13,972 nt of DNA from Gryganskiella cystojenkinii (taxonomy: Eukaryota; Mortierellomycota; Mortierellomycetes; Mortierellales; Mortierellaceae): positions 1 through 13,972 of the forward strand of contig JAAAIG010000643.1 of assembly GCA_015852425.1 (NCBI GenBank), written 5' to 3'. The translations under genes and the position numbers were made by a program. Under the pieces are notes generated by a model, which worked only from the letters and a program-made list of their open reading frames with translations, was not told the origin of the DNA and ran no database searches. Of this stretch, positions 1-7,760 are shown piece by piece; position 1 is the first letter of the stretch, and each line of letters begins with the position of its first letter.

Positions 1-538
1 TGTTTTTGTTCGTGTCCGGAGTCCTTTATTGGGTCCGCAATTTATTGGGGTGCGACTGGTCTGCCGCCTGCTCGTTGGCGCACCCTGCACAGCACTCTCT
101 TCTTGTTGAAGAGAGAGGGCTGACTGAGAGTAGACCTTTTCATAGTTGTTTTGTTCAATAAAAATAAAAAGCCATTACTTCGAATGATTGAAATCTCTTT
201 GTTTTCCTGCTTTGCAATCACTTCGACAATTTGAATGACCAAGATCGCTCATGAGGACACCAAGTCATTGTCAGTCGAACTGCGTTAAAGAAAGAGTAAA
301 GTGAGTAAGTTTAAGTTATGTGGTCACTGCTGTCAAATGTGCACAGAACGTCTTTTTCTGATTGGGAGCAACCAGTTTGCATACGTCCTCTGTACGTGTG
401 CTTTTTGATCGGGGAGTGACAATCTGAGCATTTTTGGTTATTCAGTAGTTCCTTTTCCCCCTTGTTCAATTTTTTTTTTTTTTGTTTCCTTATTTTCCGC
501 CTTCAGACCTCCACGTTCTTTTTCGTTGTGTGGTCGTC
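1..538. other. Upstream region of the first SDR gene
   Basis: No supportable gene. The open stretch on the minus strand at 42-242 begins with TTG and has no recognisable content. What can be seen: a direct repeat TTTATTGGG at 25-33 and 41-49, which reads CCCAATAAA on the minus strand; a perfect 8-bp inverted repeat at 95-102 and 108-115; and a run of 14 T at 470-483 in a pyrimidine-rich stretch just before the SDR start. No clear TATA box is visible. The pyrimidine-rich stretch is a reasonable place for the core promoter, but this is inference. Confidence 0.5.
402..412 (+). promoter_or_regulatory. 11-bp motif shared by both SDR upstream regions
   Basis: TTTTTGATCGG occurs here, 126 nt before the first SDR start codon, and again at 1970-1980, 188 nt before the second. 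It may be a promoter element kept after the tandem duplication. Half of it is a T run, so chance is a real alternative. Confidence 0.25.
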
Positions 539-1642
539 ATGTCCATGAACATATTTTCGCAGCCCCAGTTCTGGAAGACCTTCGTCACCCCCCATCGCTA
601 CTCGCACGATCAGATCCCCGATTTGACGGGGAAGGTCGCCATTGTCACAGGAGCCAACACAGGATTAGGCTACTCCACCACTGTCGCCCTTGCAGGACAC
701 GGTGCTCATGTCTTCCTCACTTGTCGTAATGTAAACAAGGCCCTGGCTGCCATCGATCGTGCCAAGGGCGAGATCAAGGAAAAGTACCCTCACATCACAT
801 CAGAACCAAAACTCGAGTTCTTGGAACTGGATCTGAACGATATCAACAAATCCAAACAGGCCGCAAGGACGTTCTTACAAAGGGAGCTGCCACTTCATAT
901 TCTGGTCAATAACTCAGGCACAGTCGGCTCCTTTTCTTTGAGCGCTGATGGGATCGAGAAACTCTTTGCCGTGAATTATTTGGGGTAAGAGGACGCCATT
1001 AGCCGTGCATTGAGTATCTGTGTCGGTTGTCGAGGTTTGTGAATATATCGCTCATTGACCCCTCTTCTTTTCTTTGTATTGCTATTTCCGCACCGTCTTC
1101 CCAGGCACTTTGTTTTCACGATGGCCTTGTTAGACAGGATCAAGGAATCACAACCCTCCAGGATCGTCAACATCAGTTCCCTCGGTCATGAACAAACCGT
1201 ATCCGGTGGAATTGATTTCGAGACCCTAAACGACGAAACCAAGAACGACAACATTACCCGGTACGGTCAATCCAAGCTCGCGACCGTCCTCTTTGCCAAA
1301 GCACTCGCTCGTCGTCTGGTGAACGAACGAGTCTATGTAAACGTCGCTTACCCAGGGTTTGTGCTGACAGACACAGATCGAGGCGCTGGTGGGTTCGGAA
1401 TGTTTGAAAAACTTGCCCTCACAGTCGCGCTCAAATTGATCGCAACTCAACCGGATGTCGGGGTCCTCACACAGCTGTACCTAGCAACGAGTCCAGAGGT
1501 AGAGAACAAGGACATTCGAGGGAGGTATTTTATTCCGATTGCGAACGAGATCTTACCCAGTGTTTATTCAAGGGATGAAGCGTTACAAGAAAGGTTATGG
1601 GAGTTCTCGGAAACATTGGTGGAACAGCATGTCAAGTTGTAG
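539..1642 (+). CDS. Short-chain dehydrogenase/reductase, tandem copy 1 (two exons)
   Basis: Exons are 539-984 and 1105-1642, giving 327 residues. It is a classical SDR (Rossmann-fold NAD(P)-dependent oxidoreductase), closest in style to the retinol dehydrogenase/WWOX-like group. Visible motifs: TGANTGLG cofactor loop at residues 37-44; Arg63 after the second strand (CRN), which in this family favours NADP(H); LDL at 97-99; NNSG at 124-127; catalytic Asn146, Ser173/174, Tyr202 and Lys206 (YGQSK); and PG at 232-233. No signal peptide or clear membrane anchor is seen, so a cytosolic or peripherally membrane-bound enzyme is likely. The start is the first ATG in the open frame; a second ATG at codon 3 is possible. 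The next gene downstream is a paralogue with the same intron position. The substrate is unknown; lipid or retinoid-like carbonyls are an inference from the family. Confidence 0.93.
985..1104 (+). other. Spliceosomal intron of SDR copy 1
   Basis: 120 nt, donor GTAAGA and acceptor CCCAG, phase 2. It splits the Gly149 codon just after the catalytic Asn segment (NYLG/HFVFT). Removing it joins two open frames into one continuous SDR domain. A plausible branch site (TTGAC) lies about 50 nt before the acceptor. Confidence 0.92.
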
Positions 1643-1662
1643 ATGTAGACAGACCAGTTTTG

Positions 1663-1668
1663 AATAAA
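1663..1668 (+). terminator. AATAAA polyadenylation signal after SDR copy 1
   Basis: A canonical AATAAA hexamer begins 21 nt after the TAG stop of SDR copy 1. It is very close to the stop, which would give a short 3' UTR. Position and sequence fit, but use is inferred. Confidence 0.5.
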
Positions 1669-1969
1669 AAGACAGTGATCATACTCAGTGCCACCTCGAG
1701 GCCACCGACGAATTTAATGCTGAGCTCCCGATCTTCGTGGGAAAAGGCAATTGTAGAGTGCGTCTTGTTACTGCGGTCATTCTACGGGTGCAGTGCCAAT
1801 CAAACCTATGAAAATAAGAGAATCAGAAAACACTTGTTCTTAGAGCAATTCGAACCCTGATGTTATGATCTGTGACGAGGCATATGTGCCAGTCATTCGG
1901 GTTGTTTCCCTGCTCCTTTATCTTTTTCATGCAAGTAAGTGCGTTTTGAAAGCTCGCTAAATATTTTTT

Positions 1970-1980
1970 TTTTTGATCGG
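1970..1980 (+). promoter_or_regulatory. Second copy of the shared 11-bp upstream motif
   Basis: TTTTTGATCGG, identical to 402-412. It sits upstream of the TATA-like box of SDR copy 2. See the entry at 402 for the caveat about chance. Confidence 0.25.
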
Positions 1981-2031
1981 TGGCGTGGACGATGCGTAGG
2001 CCTGTCTGAACGCGGTCACAATTTTTTCATC

Positions 2032-2039
2032 CATAAAAG
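2032..2039 (+). promoter_or_regulatory. TATA-like box of SDR copy 2
   Basis: CATAAAAG lies about 130 nt before the ATG at 2169 and about 60 nt before the CA-rich leader. A very similar CATAAAAAG is found upstream of the response regulator gene. Assigned on sequence and spacing only. Confidence 0.4.
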
Positions 2040-2168
2040 AACCGGCTGAGTTCATCATCAAATCGCACAATTCTCACTTTCAAAAAAATAAGCTCAACGT
2101 GCACAAAGCAACTTCGACCCACCAACCTACACTTACCCCCTCACCCATCCAACAAGCAATAACAAACA

Positions 2169-3263
2169 ATGTCCTCGTTTACGCAATTCAATTGGTGGAA
2201 GTCCTACTTCACCGGCGATCGCTACTCTTACGAGCAGATCCCAGACCAAACTGGAAAAGTCGCTATTGTCACAGGCGCAAACTCCGGACTCGGTTATGCG
2301 ACCATGGTCGCACTCGCTGGTCATGGCGCTCACGTTTTTCTCGCCTGCAGGAACAAACAACGAGCTTTGGATGCGATCGAAAGGGCCAAGAAGGAAATCA
2401 AGGACTCTTACCCGAACGCACCTAGAAAACCAAAGCTTGAGTTTCTGGAACTAGATCTTAACGATATAAACAAATCCAGACAAGCAGCGACCGAGTTTCT
2501 GAGCAGAGGTTTACCACTACATCTCCTTGTCAACAACTCGGGCATCATTTGTCCGTTCGAGCTGAGTGCCGATGGAATCGAGAAACAGTTCGCGGTCAAT
2601 CACCTTGGGTACGTTTTATTACTGAACAGCTGAACAGTAACCAATCCTGCCTTTATTTTGCCTTCTCTTCAGTTTGATACGTCCCTCTGCTAATTATCTC
2701 TGTCCTTCACTTCATTTTTTAGACACTTTGTATTCACAATGGGACTCTTAGACAGACTCAGGGAATCTCAGCCGTCCAGGGTCGTCGTCTTGTCCTCGTT
2801 CGCGCACGAGGTTGCCGTTCCCGGCGGTATTGATTTCGAGACCCTGAACGACCCAACAAAATCTGACAACATGACCCGATACGGTCGCGCAAAACTCGCC
2901 AACGTCCTTTTCGCAAATGCCCTGGCCCGTCGTCTCTCCAAGGAACAAGTCTACGTGAACACTGTTCACCCGGGCTATGTCAATAATACGGAACTAAACC
3001 GAGACGAAGGCGTTTATGCGGCACCGGTCAAGGTTATGCTGAACATGATGTTCAAGTTGAATGGTCGTCCTCCCAGACAAGGCGCGTTGACCCAGTTGTA
3101 TTTGGCGACTAGCCCAGAGATTGTGAATAAGGATGTTCGGGGTCGGTATTTTGTCCCAATCGCGAATGAGATCCAGCCGCATGCTTATGCCCAGGATGAA
3201 GAACTTCAGGAGCGTTTGTGGACGTTCTCGGAGGAGATTGTCCGTAAGCATGTTAAAGCGTAA
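2169..3263 (+). CDS. Short-chain dehydrogenase/reductase, tandem copy 2 (two exons)
   Basis: Exons are 2169-2608 and 2723-3263, giving 326 residues. It is the same SDR type as the upstream paralogue. Visible motifs: TGANSGLG at residues 35-42; CRN with Arg61 (NADP(H) preference expected); LDL at 95-97; NNSG at 122-125; Asn144; Ser171/172; Tyr200 and Lys204 (YGRAK); and HPG at 229-231. Most differences from copy 1 fall in the substrate-lid part after the PG motif (about residues 232-269). There this copy reads PGYVNNTEL, with one residue more than copy 1 and than the usual PGxVxT spacing. The ATG has A at -3 and follows a CA-rich leader. All catalytic residues are present, so it should be active. 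The natural substrate cannot be told from sequence. Separate promoters are likely, since more than 500 nt and a polyadenylation signal lie between the two genes. Confidence 0.94.
2609..2722 (+). other. Spliceosomal intron of SDR copy 2
   Basis: 114 nt, donor GTACGT and acceptor TTTTTTAG, phase 2. It interrupts the Gly147 codon at exactly the place of the intron in copy 1 (NHLG/HFVFT). A CTAAT branch-site candidate is at 2690-2694, 28 nt before the acceptor. An earlier CAG at 2670-2672 is not used, because the protein match resumes only at 2723. Confidence 0.92.
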
Positions 3264-3500
3264 TCTACTTCTTTCTTTGTGAGTTGTATAAATCAATATC
3301 TGCGAAATCAATATTTTTGAGAAGGCCTGGAAGCAGTAACGCCTGAAAGACGCTACCCTAGTGTTTTTCGAGGGGCTGGAGAGGACATCCTATAAACACA
3401 GTGTCAGCGCGCCATATAGGCGAGGATCGTGAGGTGAAAAGGAACTCTAGACCGAGAAGAAAGAGGTTAAAAGTGATCCGTGAGGAGTACCTAGATAACC
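3264..3500 (+). other. 3' region of SDR copy 2
   Basis: No gene. The first 60 nt are AT-rich and probably 3' UTR, with ATAAAT-like rather than canonical AATAAA signals. A TATA-like CCTATAAA at 3389-3396 faces an inverted TATAGG at 3415-3420 around a GC-rich centre. I do not see a gene that this could serve. Confidence 0.4.
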
Positions 3501-4860
3501 CAAAACTCTAGAAGGTGAGGTTGTTGCTGCTGTTGCTGTTGTTTCGAGATTCATTTTGGACATCAAGTCCTCCCACAAGCACAACATGGACTATCTCTTA
3601 TTTTTTCATATTATTTTACTACTTCAAACTCGACCGAGTTGCTGGAGAGCTTCATCTTGTTTTATTGACGTTTGGAAACTTCAGCAAACGCCATAAGTGT
3701 TACCTCGCGGTGGGTATATTGGTGTATCTCCTTTTGAGTTGGGTATCTTTCATGATAGAAAGAAATGCTTGTTCGTCTCCTAGTCCTATTGCATACAGAA
3801 ATCAACATAAAATTGCATTGCTCTCACAAATTAATTTTTTACATGGCGTTTGCACACCATTGTGTTTCAATCTATTGCAGGTTCGAACTCAATCCAACGA
3901 AATAGTGAGGGTTGGAGGTCCTCTTCCCCAAGACAAAAAGGACAAGCTGGACAAGTTCAGGATCAGAGAGTCAGGCTTTTGCCAAGCTTGAAGCTACACG
4001 AATAATATCCGACCATTTCTTTCTTGAAAGTGGTTTTAGCTTCGCGATTTTTAAACTTATTTCTTTATGTTTCAATGACAACGTCCTAAAAAAGTTTCGG
4101 TTCTCATTTGACAATCTTGATACGCTGTCAAACGAGCTTACTTTTCCTTCTTTTGGTTCGGAGCGTTTTGGTTGGTCGTTTTTGCCTTGGGTACCTGGAC
4201 CACCCAAAAGAGGAAGAATTCCTTTTAGAGGTGACAAACTGAGCCCTGTTTTTGTGTCCCTTTCGAGAACCCTTTTTTGCTTTCCTTATCTGGACTGGAC
4301 CGTACGGCCCGAATGTGAAGCGATAACCGAGAAGGCAAAGCAATTGAGAAGGACATTGAAAAACAAGAACAGCCGCAGCAATTGTTATATTGTTTTTTTG
4401 CATGATTGATGAAAGACAACGTGGCTTGAGTCCCTCCAGCCGACCGTCTTGGATTGAAATAAAATGTCCTGGGGTTTGTCTCTTGGAGTCTGTGGACTTT
4501 TGATATAAAGATGTTCCTGTCTCTCTCTAAAGCATACACATGCGGTATCGCGATAGCCTCCTCCCCCTCGTTGTTGACTTTCATCAATTGACAAAAGAAC
4601 TGAACCAATCGAACAAAGCGAGCTTTTTCTCTTTTACTGCACTTTGCCGTTTTGTCCCCCTTTGTAGCCGTCGAACATACAGACTGCATTTTCGGACTCG
4701 TCCTTTTTTTTTCTGCCAAGGACCCTTCTGAGGACGTCCCTGAGGAGTTGCCGTTTACCCTTCTTGTTCCACTTATTCGATTGCATTTCCAAACAGAAGG
4801 ATCGTTCCATGATTGGTCCACGATTTATTATCTTGGTAAACTAAAGCATTATTTCAATTG
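3501..4860. other. AT-rich DNA with open frames but no supported gene
   Basis: It begins with a GTT/GCT trinucleotide stretch (about 3520-3543). Open stretches at 3515-3991 (+), 3912-4409 (+) and 4225-4821 (-) are 158 to 198 codons long. They start with GTG or TTG, and the middle one contains no ATG codon at all. Their translations are compositionally odd and match no family I know. CCAAT-type motifs occur at about 4605 (+) and 4813 (-). Confidence 0.45.
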
Positions 4861-4913
4861 AATTTATTTTAATGTGTCTGTGCGAAAAAAAACGAGATAA
4901 AAATACTGAAGAA

Positions 4914-4956
4914 CCAATCAAACATAGGACACGTTCGCTTGATTGGGGCCGTGTCC
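4914..4956. repeat. Two interleaved perfect inverted repeats with facing CCAAT boxes
   Basis: CCAATCAA at 4914-4921 is exactly inverted at 4939-4946 (TTGATTGG). GGACACG at 4927-4933 is exactly inverted at 4950-4956 (CGTGTCC). The two pairs interlock, so as RNA they could form either stem or a pseudoknot-like fold. As DNA they put two CCAAT boxes in opposite orientation. A run of 15 A follows at 4970-4984. Confidence 0.5.
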
Positions 4957-5670
4957 AAGGCTAAGACACAAAAAAAAAAAAAAACTCCACAATGTAGAAC
5001 TCCCTTTTGTCCGATCACTGTCCGATCACCAAGGTAGCGGGGCCTGCAATGCAATAAAAGAAACAAAAGAAAAAAAATCTTTGTTTTGCTATGATTGCCC
5101 TTCCTTGTGAATAACATTTTGCACAGCAAAAAGAGATGTGCTTGAAGAGGTCCGCGGAGGGAGAGAGGAAGCATCAAAGGAAAAGCTCAACAAAAGACAG
5201 ACCCACAGCCCACGCAAAAGAAATAAATTTGAAATAGAAAAGTCAATTTGACCGCAAGAGCACCACGCGGAAGGCCGGTACTCTCAAGAAAGAGACTGAA
5301 AAACAAGGTTGTCGATTTTTGAAACCTTTCGCTTTTCTGGAAACTAAACTCTTCCAACGTTTCTGTTTTGTCCACAAGGATCGTCTGTTTTACCAGCAAA
5401 CCCTCCACGAGGAGCCCTCCTCTTTCAGCCTGGGTCTGGACAAAGCATTCGCGTCTTCACTTGTCTGCGTTGCTGAATCATGTTTTAAAGCTTGTAACTT
5501 GTCGAAACAAAAAGAAAGAAAGCATTTCGCCATTGAGACAAAGAAAGAGGGAAAACTAGGAGCATTTTCGTGACCGAGACAATGGACGCGATGCTTTGTG
5601 CCTTTTCGATTAAAGCATTGTTTTGGACGATTGGGCTCGAGAGAGAGCGGGCATGTATGAGACAGCGGGA
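4957..5670. other. Region without a recognisable gene
   Basis: Contains the A15 tract at 4970-4984, a 10-bp tandem direct repeat GTCCGATCAC (about 5010-5019 and 5021-5030) and purine-rich stretches. Open frames are short; the only ATG-started one of note (5485-5823, minus, 112 codons) is hydrophobic and T/F/L-rich, with no family resemblance. Confidence 0.4.
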
Positions 5671-5674
5671 TGAA

Positions 5675-5721
5675 CGAGTCTCAAGACTCGGCCCGGGATG
5701 ATTCTGGGCCAAGTCTTGGGA
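5675..5721. repeat. Strong hairpin with an alternative overlapping stem
   Basis: The arms 5679-5694 and 5706-5721 pair over 16 positions: 14 Watson-Crick pairs, one G-T and one mismatch, with an 11-nt loop. The minus strand has equivalent pairing potential. The 5' arm also sits in a second, mutually exclusive inverted repeat: CGAGTCT at 5675-5681 against AGACTCG at 5684-5690. It is GC-rich against its surroundings. It could be a structured RNA, a small-RNA precursor or a mobile-element remnant; only the pairing itself is seen. Confidence 0.6.
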
Positions 5722-6202
5722 GAGGACAAAGGGATTGAAAGTTCTATGTTCACGGAAAAGAAGCCAAAACAAAAGTAAAAACGATTTTGTGAGCAGAGAA
5801 AAAGTCTTGCGGAACCAAAACATATCTCGTTCTACGGTTTCATTGACATCCCCAACCCCATCTTCCTCAACTTTGACCCTTTTTTACGGTAAGCACCAGT
5901 GAATCGCACTTCTTAAGTGAAAAAGTGTAACATTTGTTGCTCTCATCACACATTCGAACCATTCGCTCCTGTCGGTCTTGAGGAATCCTAGAAGCACAAA
6001 GAACAACATTCAAACAGGACGTTTCTCCGGAATGTTTTGTTTATTTCGTGGGTGTAACCGTGATCGAAGAACAAAACGGCGAAACGAAAGCGTTCCTTGT
6101 TCAGGGGCTGTGGGATAGAATGGAAGTGGTTTTAGAAGACCCCCCCCCCCCCTTGGAAGAGGGACCGAATCACAACATAGTTTGATTGATTTGCAGCAGT
6201 GA
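5722..6202. other. Region without a recognisable gene
   Basis: No supported coding sequence. It includes an unbroken run of 13 C at 6140-6152 (G13 on the minus strand). The rest is mixed sequence. It is partly covered on the minus strand by an open stretch (6010-6579) that starts with TTG. Confidence 0.4.
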
Positions 6203-6518
6203 GTATCGCGTGTCTTTCTCAATTTCTCCGCTATTCTGTCCGTGGAACCATCTAGACAAGTCGTTCGTGAACGCTTCGCCACCCAGGAATATCGCTGGCG
6301 AGCATTCTCAATGTCATCCGTCTGGCAGCAGGTAAGTTGGACCCGAGTCTCTATTTTTGGGCAGATTTTTCTTTTGTTTGACATCGTTGCCCTCTTTGTG
6401 TTTCTTTTGCTCTTTTCTTTTGTCCATGCCTGCATGCGCGACTTCGCCAACCGTCCAGGGGTGTCGACTCCAATTGTTCGAATATCCCACTCCAAAACTT
6501 CATGTAACGACCTCCTAG
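6203..6518 (+). other. Possible spliced exon pair of an unknown transcript
   Basis: The frame is open from 6203 and reaches a consensus donor CAG/GTAAGT (intron would start at 6332). A T-rich stretch then leads to CCAG at 6455-6458. A 127-nt intron (6332-6458) would match the two proven introns here in length. It would keep frame into 19 more codons and a TAG at 6516-6518. There is no upstream ATG before 6311, so a complete protein cannot be assembled; the in-frame piece from 6311 is only 26 residues. It could be a fragment of a decayed gene, a spliced non-coding RNA, or chance, since about two GTAAGT per strand are expected in 9 kb. Confidence 0.15.
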
Positions 6519-7224
6519 CACTAAAAATAATGATCCGCGGACGAACGCGTGAACTCGAGGTTCGTGGCCTTGCCCACAAATGACTATGGTTATCTTATTG
6601 TTGTTTTGTTTGTGGTCTCGACCATATCGATTCTCTTTCTTTCTCTGACGCGTTCATTAGCTGTCAAGAAAACGAGGTCTCGTGAGTCTGTCTCGTTCTT
6701 CGAACGATGGAGTATTTGAGTGCTTCTACAGAAGAGGGTAGTTATTCCACAGCAGTTGGCATAATACCCAGTTCTTTTTTTCTTCAAACAAACAAGGGGG
6801 CGTGTGGTTTATAATGCATTGTGGGACGAGTGGAAAGAATATATGGAAGTGTGGAATCGTAAGTAATAGTCTACTGTTACCACCATGTTATTGTTTCGGT
6901 TCCTGATCGTAAATTGGTGGAGAACAAAGAGCACTGCCAGTTGTCAGAGTTGCGTTGTGTATTTGTGATAATGACTTTGATGTTACGTCGCGGTCGTGCG
7001 GCCTGTGGCGGGACGTAATGTTCAGTACAGAGAGGGTCCTGCATTTTTCTTTGCTATATGTGAGTAATACCAGCGGTACAATGCCATCCCATTCAACATT
7101 CGCGTTTGAGGTTCACCACACCACCCTGTCGCTGTATTTTGCAGTGGAAATCGCAGCATTGAATATCAAACGCTATGCCCGACTCCTTTGTTTTTGTTTT
7201 TGATCCTGGTAACTGCAACTATGG
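6519..7224. other. Region without a recognisable gene, with promoter-like and hairpin elements
   Basis: A GGGGCGTG box followed by TTTATAATG (about 6798-6819) looks promoter-like on the plus strand. It is followed by a GTAAGT at 6859-6864 and a good acceptor (ATTTTGCAG) ending at 7144. No protein frame goes with them. An inverted repeat TTACGTC/GACGTAA at 6983-6989 and 7012-7018 encloses a GC-rich loop that can itself pair. Confidence 0.3.
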
Positions 7225-7760
7225 AACAGGTACAGTACAAAAAAACAAGATACAGGGGAACCTGGAAACAAAGAACAACGGGAATGAAAAAAAGAAAAAA
7301 AAATTAAGGCACAGTCCCTCGCAGTAACATGGAAAATCAGAAATCGGAAAAAGGTCGCGTTCAATCTTGCAAGATCCTAGAACGAAAAGGCATAGTCAGG
7401 GGATCGCCGAGGCAAAAAAAGAAAAGGACAACCCAAAAAAAGACCCAAAAAAAGAAAAAGAAAAAGAAAAGAACCTGCACTGCAATGCAATGCATAGTGC
7501 AAAAACAGATCCTTCCATTCTCTCTCTCTTCCTCTCTCTTTGGGTTTGCGGAAACCCCCTCCGTTTGCCTCTCCCATGTCCTTCTTTCTTTCTCCTCTTT
7601 TTGACAACCCTTTCTCCTTGGTCAATCTCACCATTTTGGCTCGTCCTTTTAACTTTTGTTTTTGGTTTCCTTGGGACGAGTACTTCATGTTCTCTTTTCT
7701 TGTTTCTCCCTTGTTTTTTTTGAGCTTTTCCACAACTCGGGTCATGGTGTGGTTATGAAA
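7225..7760. repeat. Adjacent purine-rich and pyrimidine-rich tracts
   Basis: About 7225-7475 is A/G-rich on the plus strand, with (A)nG runs, including an unbroken purine run at about 7447-7472. About 7505-7740 is T/C-rich. Between them lies a small imperfect hairpin (GCACT at 7477-7481 against AGTGC at 7496-7500) with a palindromic ATGCAATGCAT. Open frames of 118 (+) and 146 (-) codons arise from this low complexity and are not genes. Confidence 0.5.

Larger units (their letters stand above)
1643..2168 (+). other. Intergenic region between the two SDR genes
   Basis: This holds the 3' end of copy 1 and the promoter of copy 2; no gene is seen. Notable parts are the AATAAA at 1663-1668, the shared TTTTTGATCGG at 1970-1980, a TATA-like box near 2032, and a CA-rich stretch at about 2095-2168 typical of a fungal 5' leader. 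An open stretch at 1597-1860 overlaps the end of the SDR in another frame and is not convincing. Confidence 0.6.

Noticed and set aside
3878..3892. tRNA-like T-loop word GGTTCGAACTC
   Set aside because: No matching acceptor, D-arm or anticodon stem upstream at the required spacing.
3515..4409. Two overlapping plus-strand open frames of 158 and 165 codons
   Set aside because: They begin with GTG and TTG, the second has no ATG codon anywhere, and neither translation resembles a protein family.
4225..4821. Minus-strand open frame of 198 codons
   Set aside because: Starts with GTG, has no recognisable domain and no promoter or leader like those of the clear genes.
5485..5823. Minus-strand ATG-started frame of 112 codons
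   Set aside because: Hydrophobic and Ser/Leu/Phe-rich from skewed base composition; no domain, no consistent context.
6010..6579. Minus-strand open frame of 189 codons
   Set aside because: Starts with TTG and overlaps the poly-C run, which gives a string of Gly; no family features.
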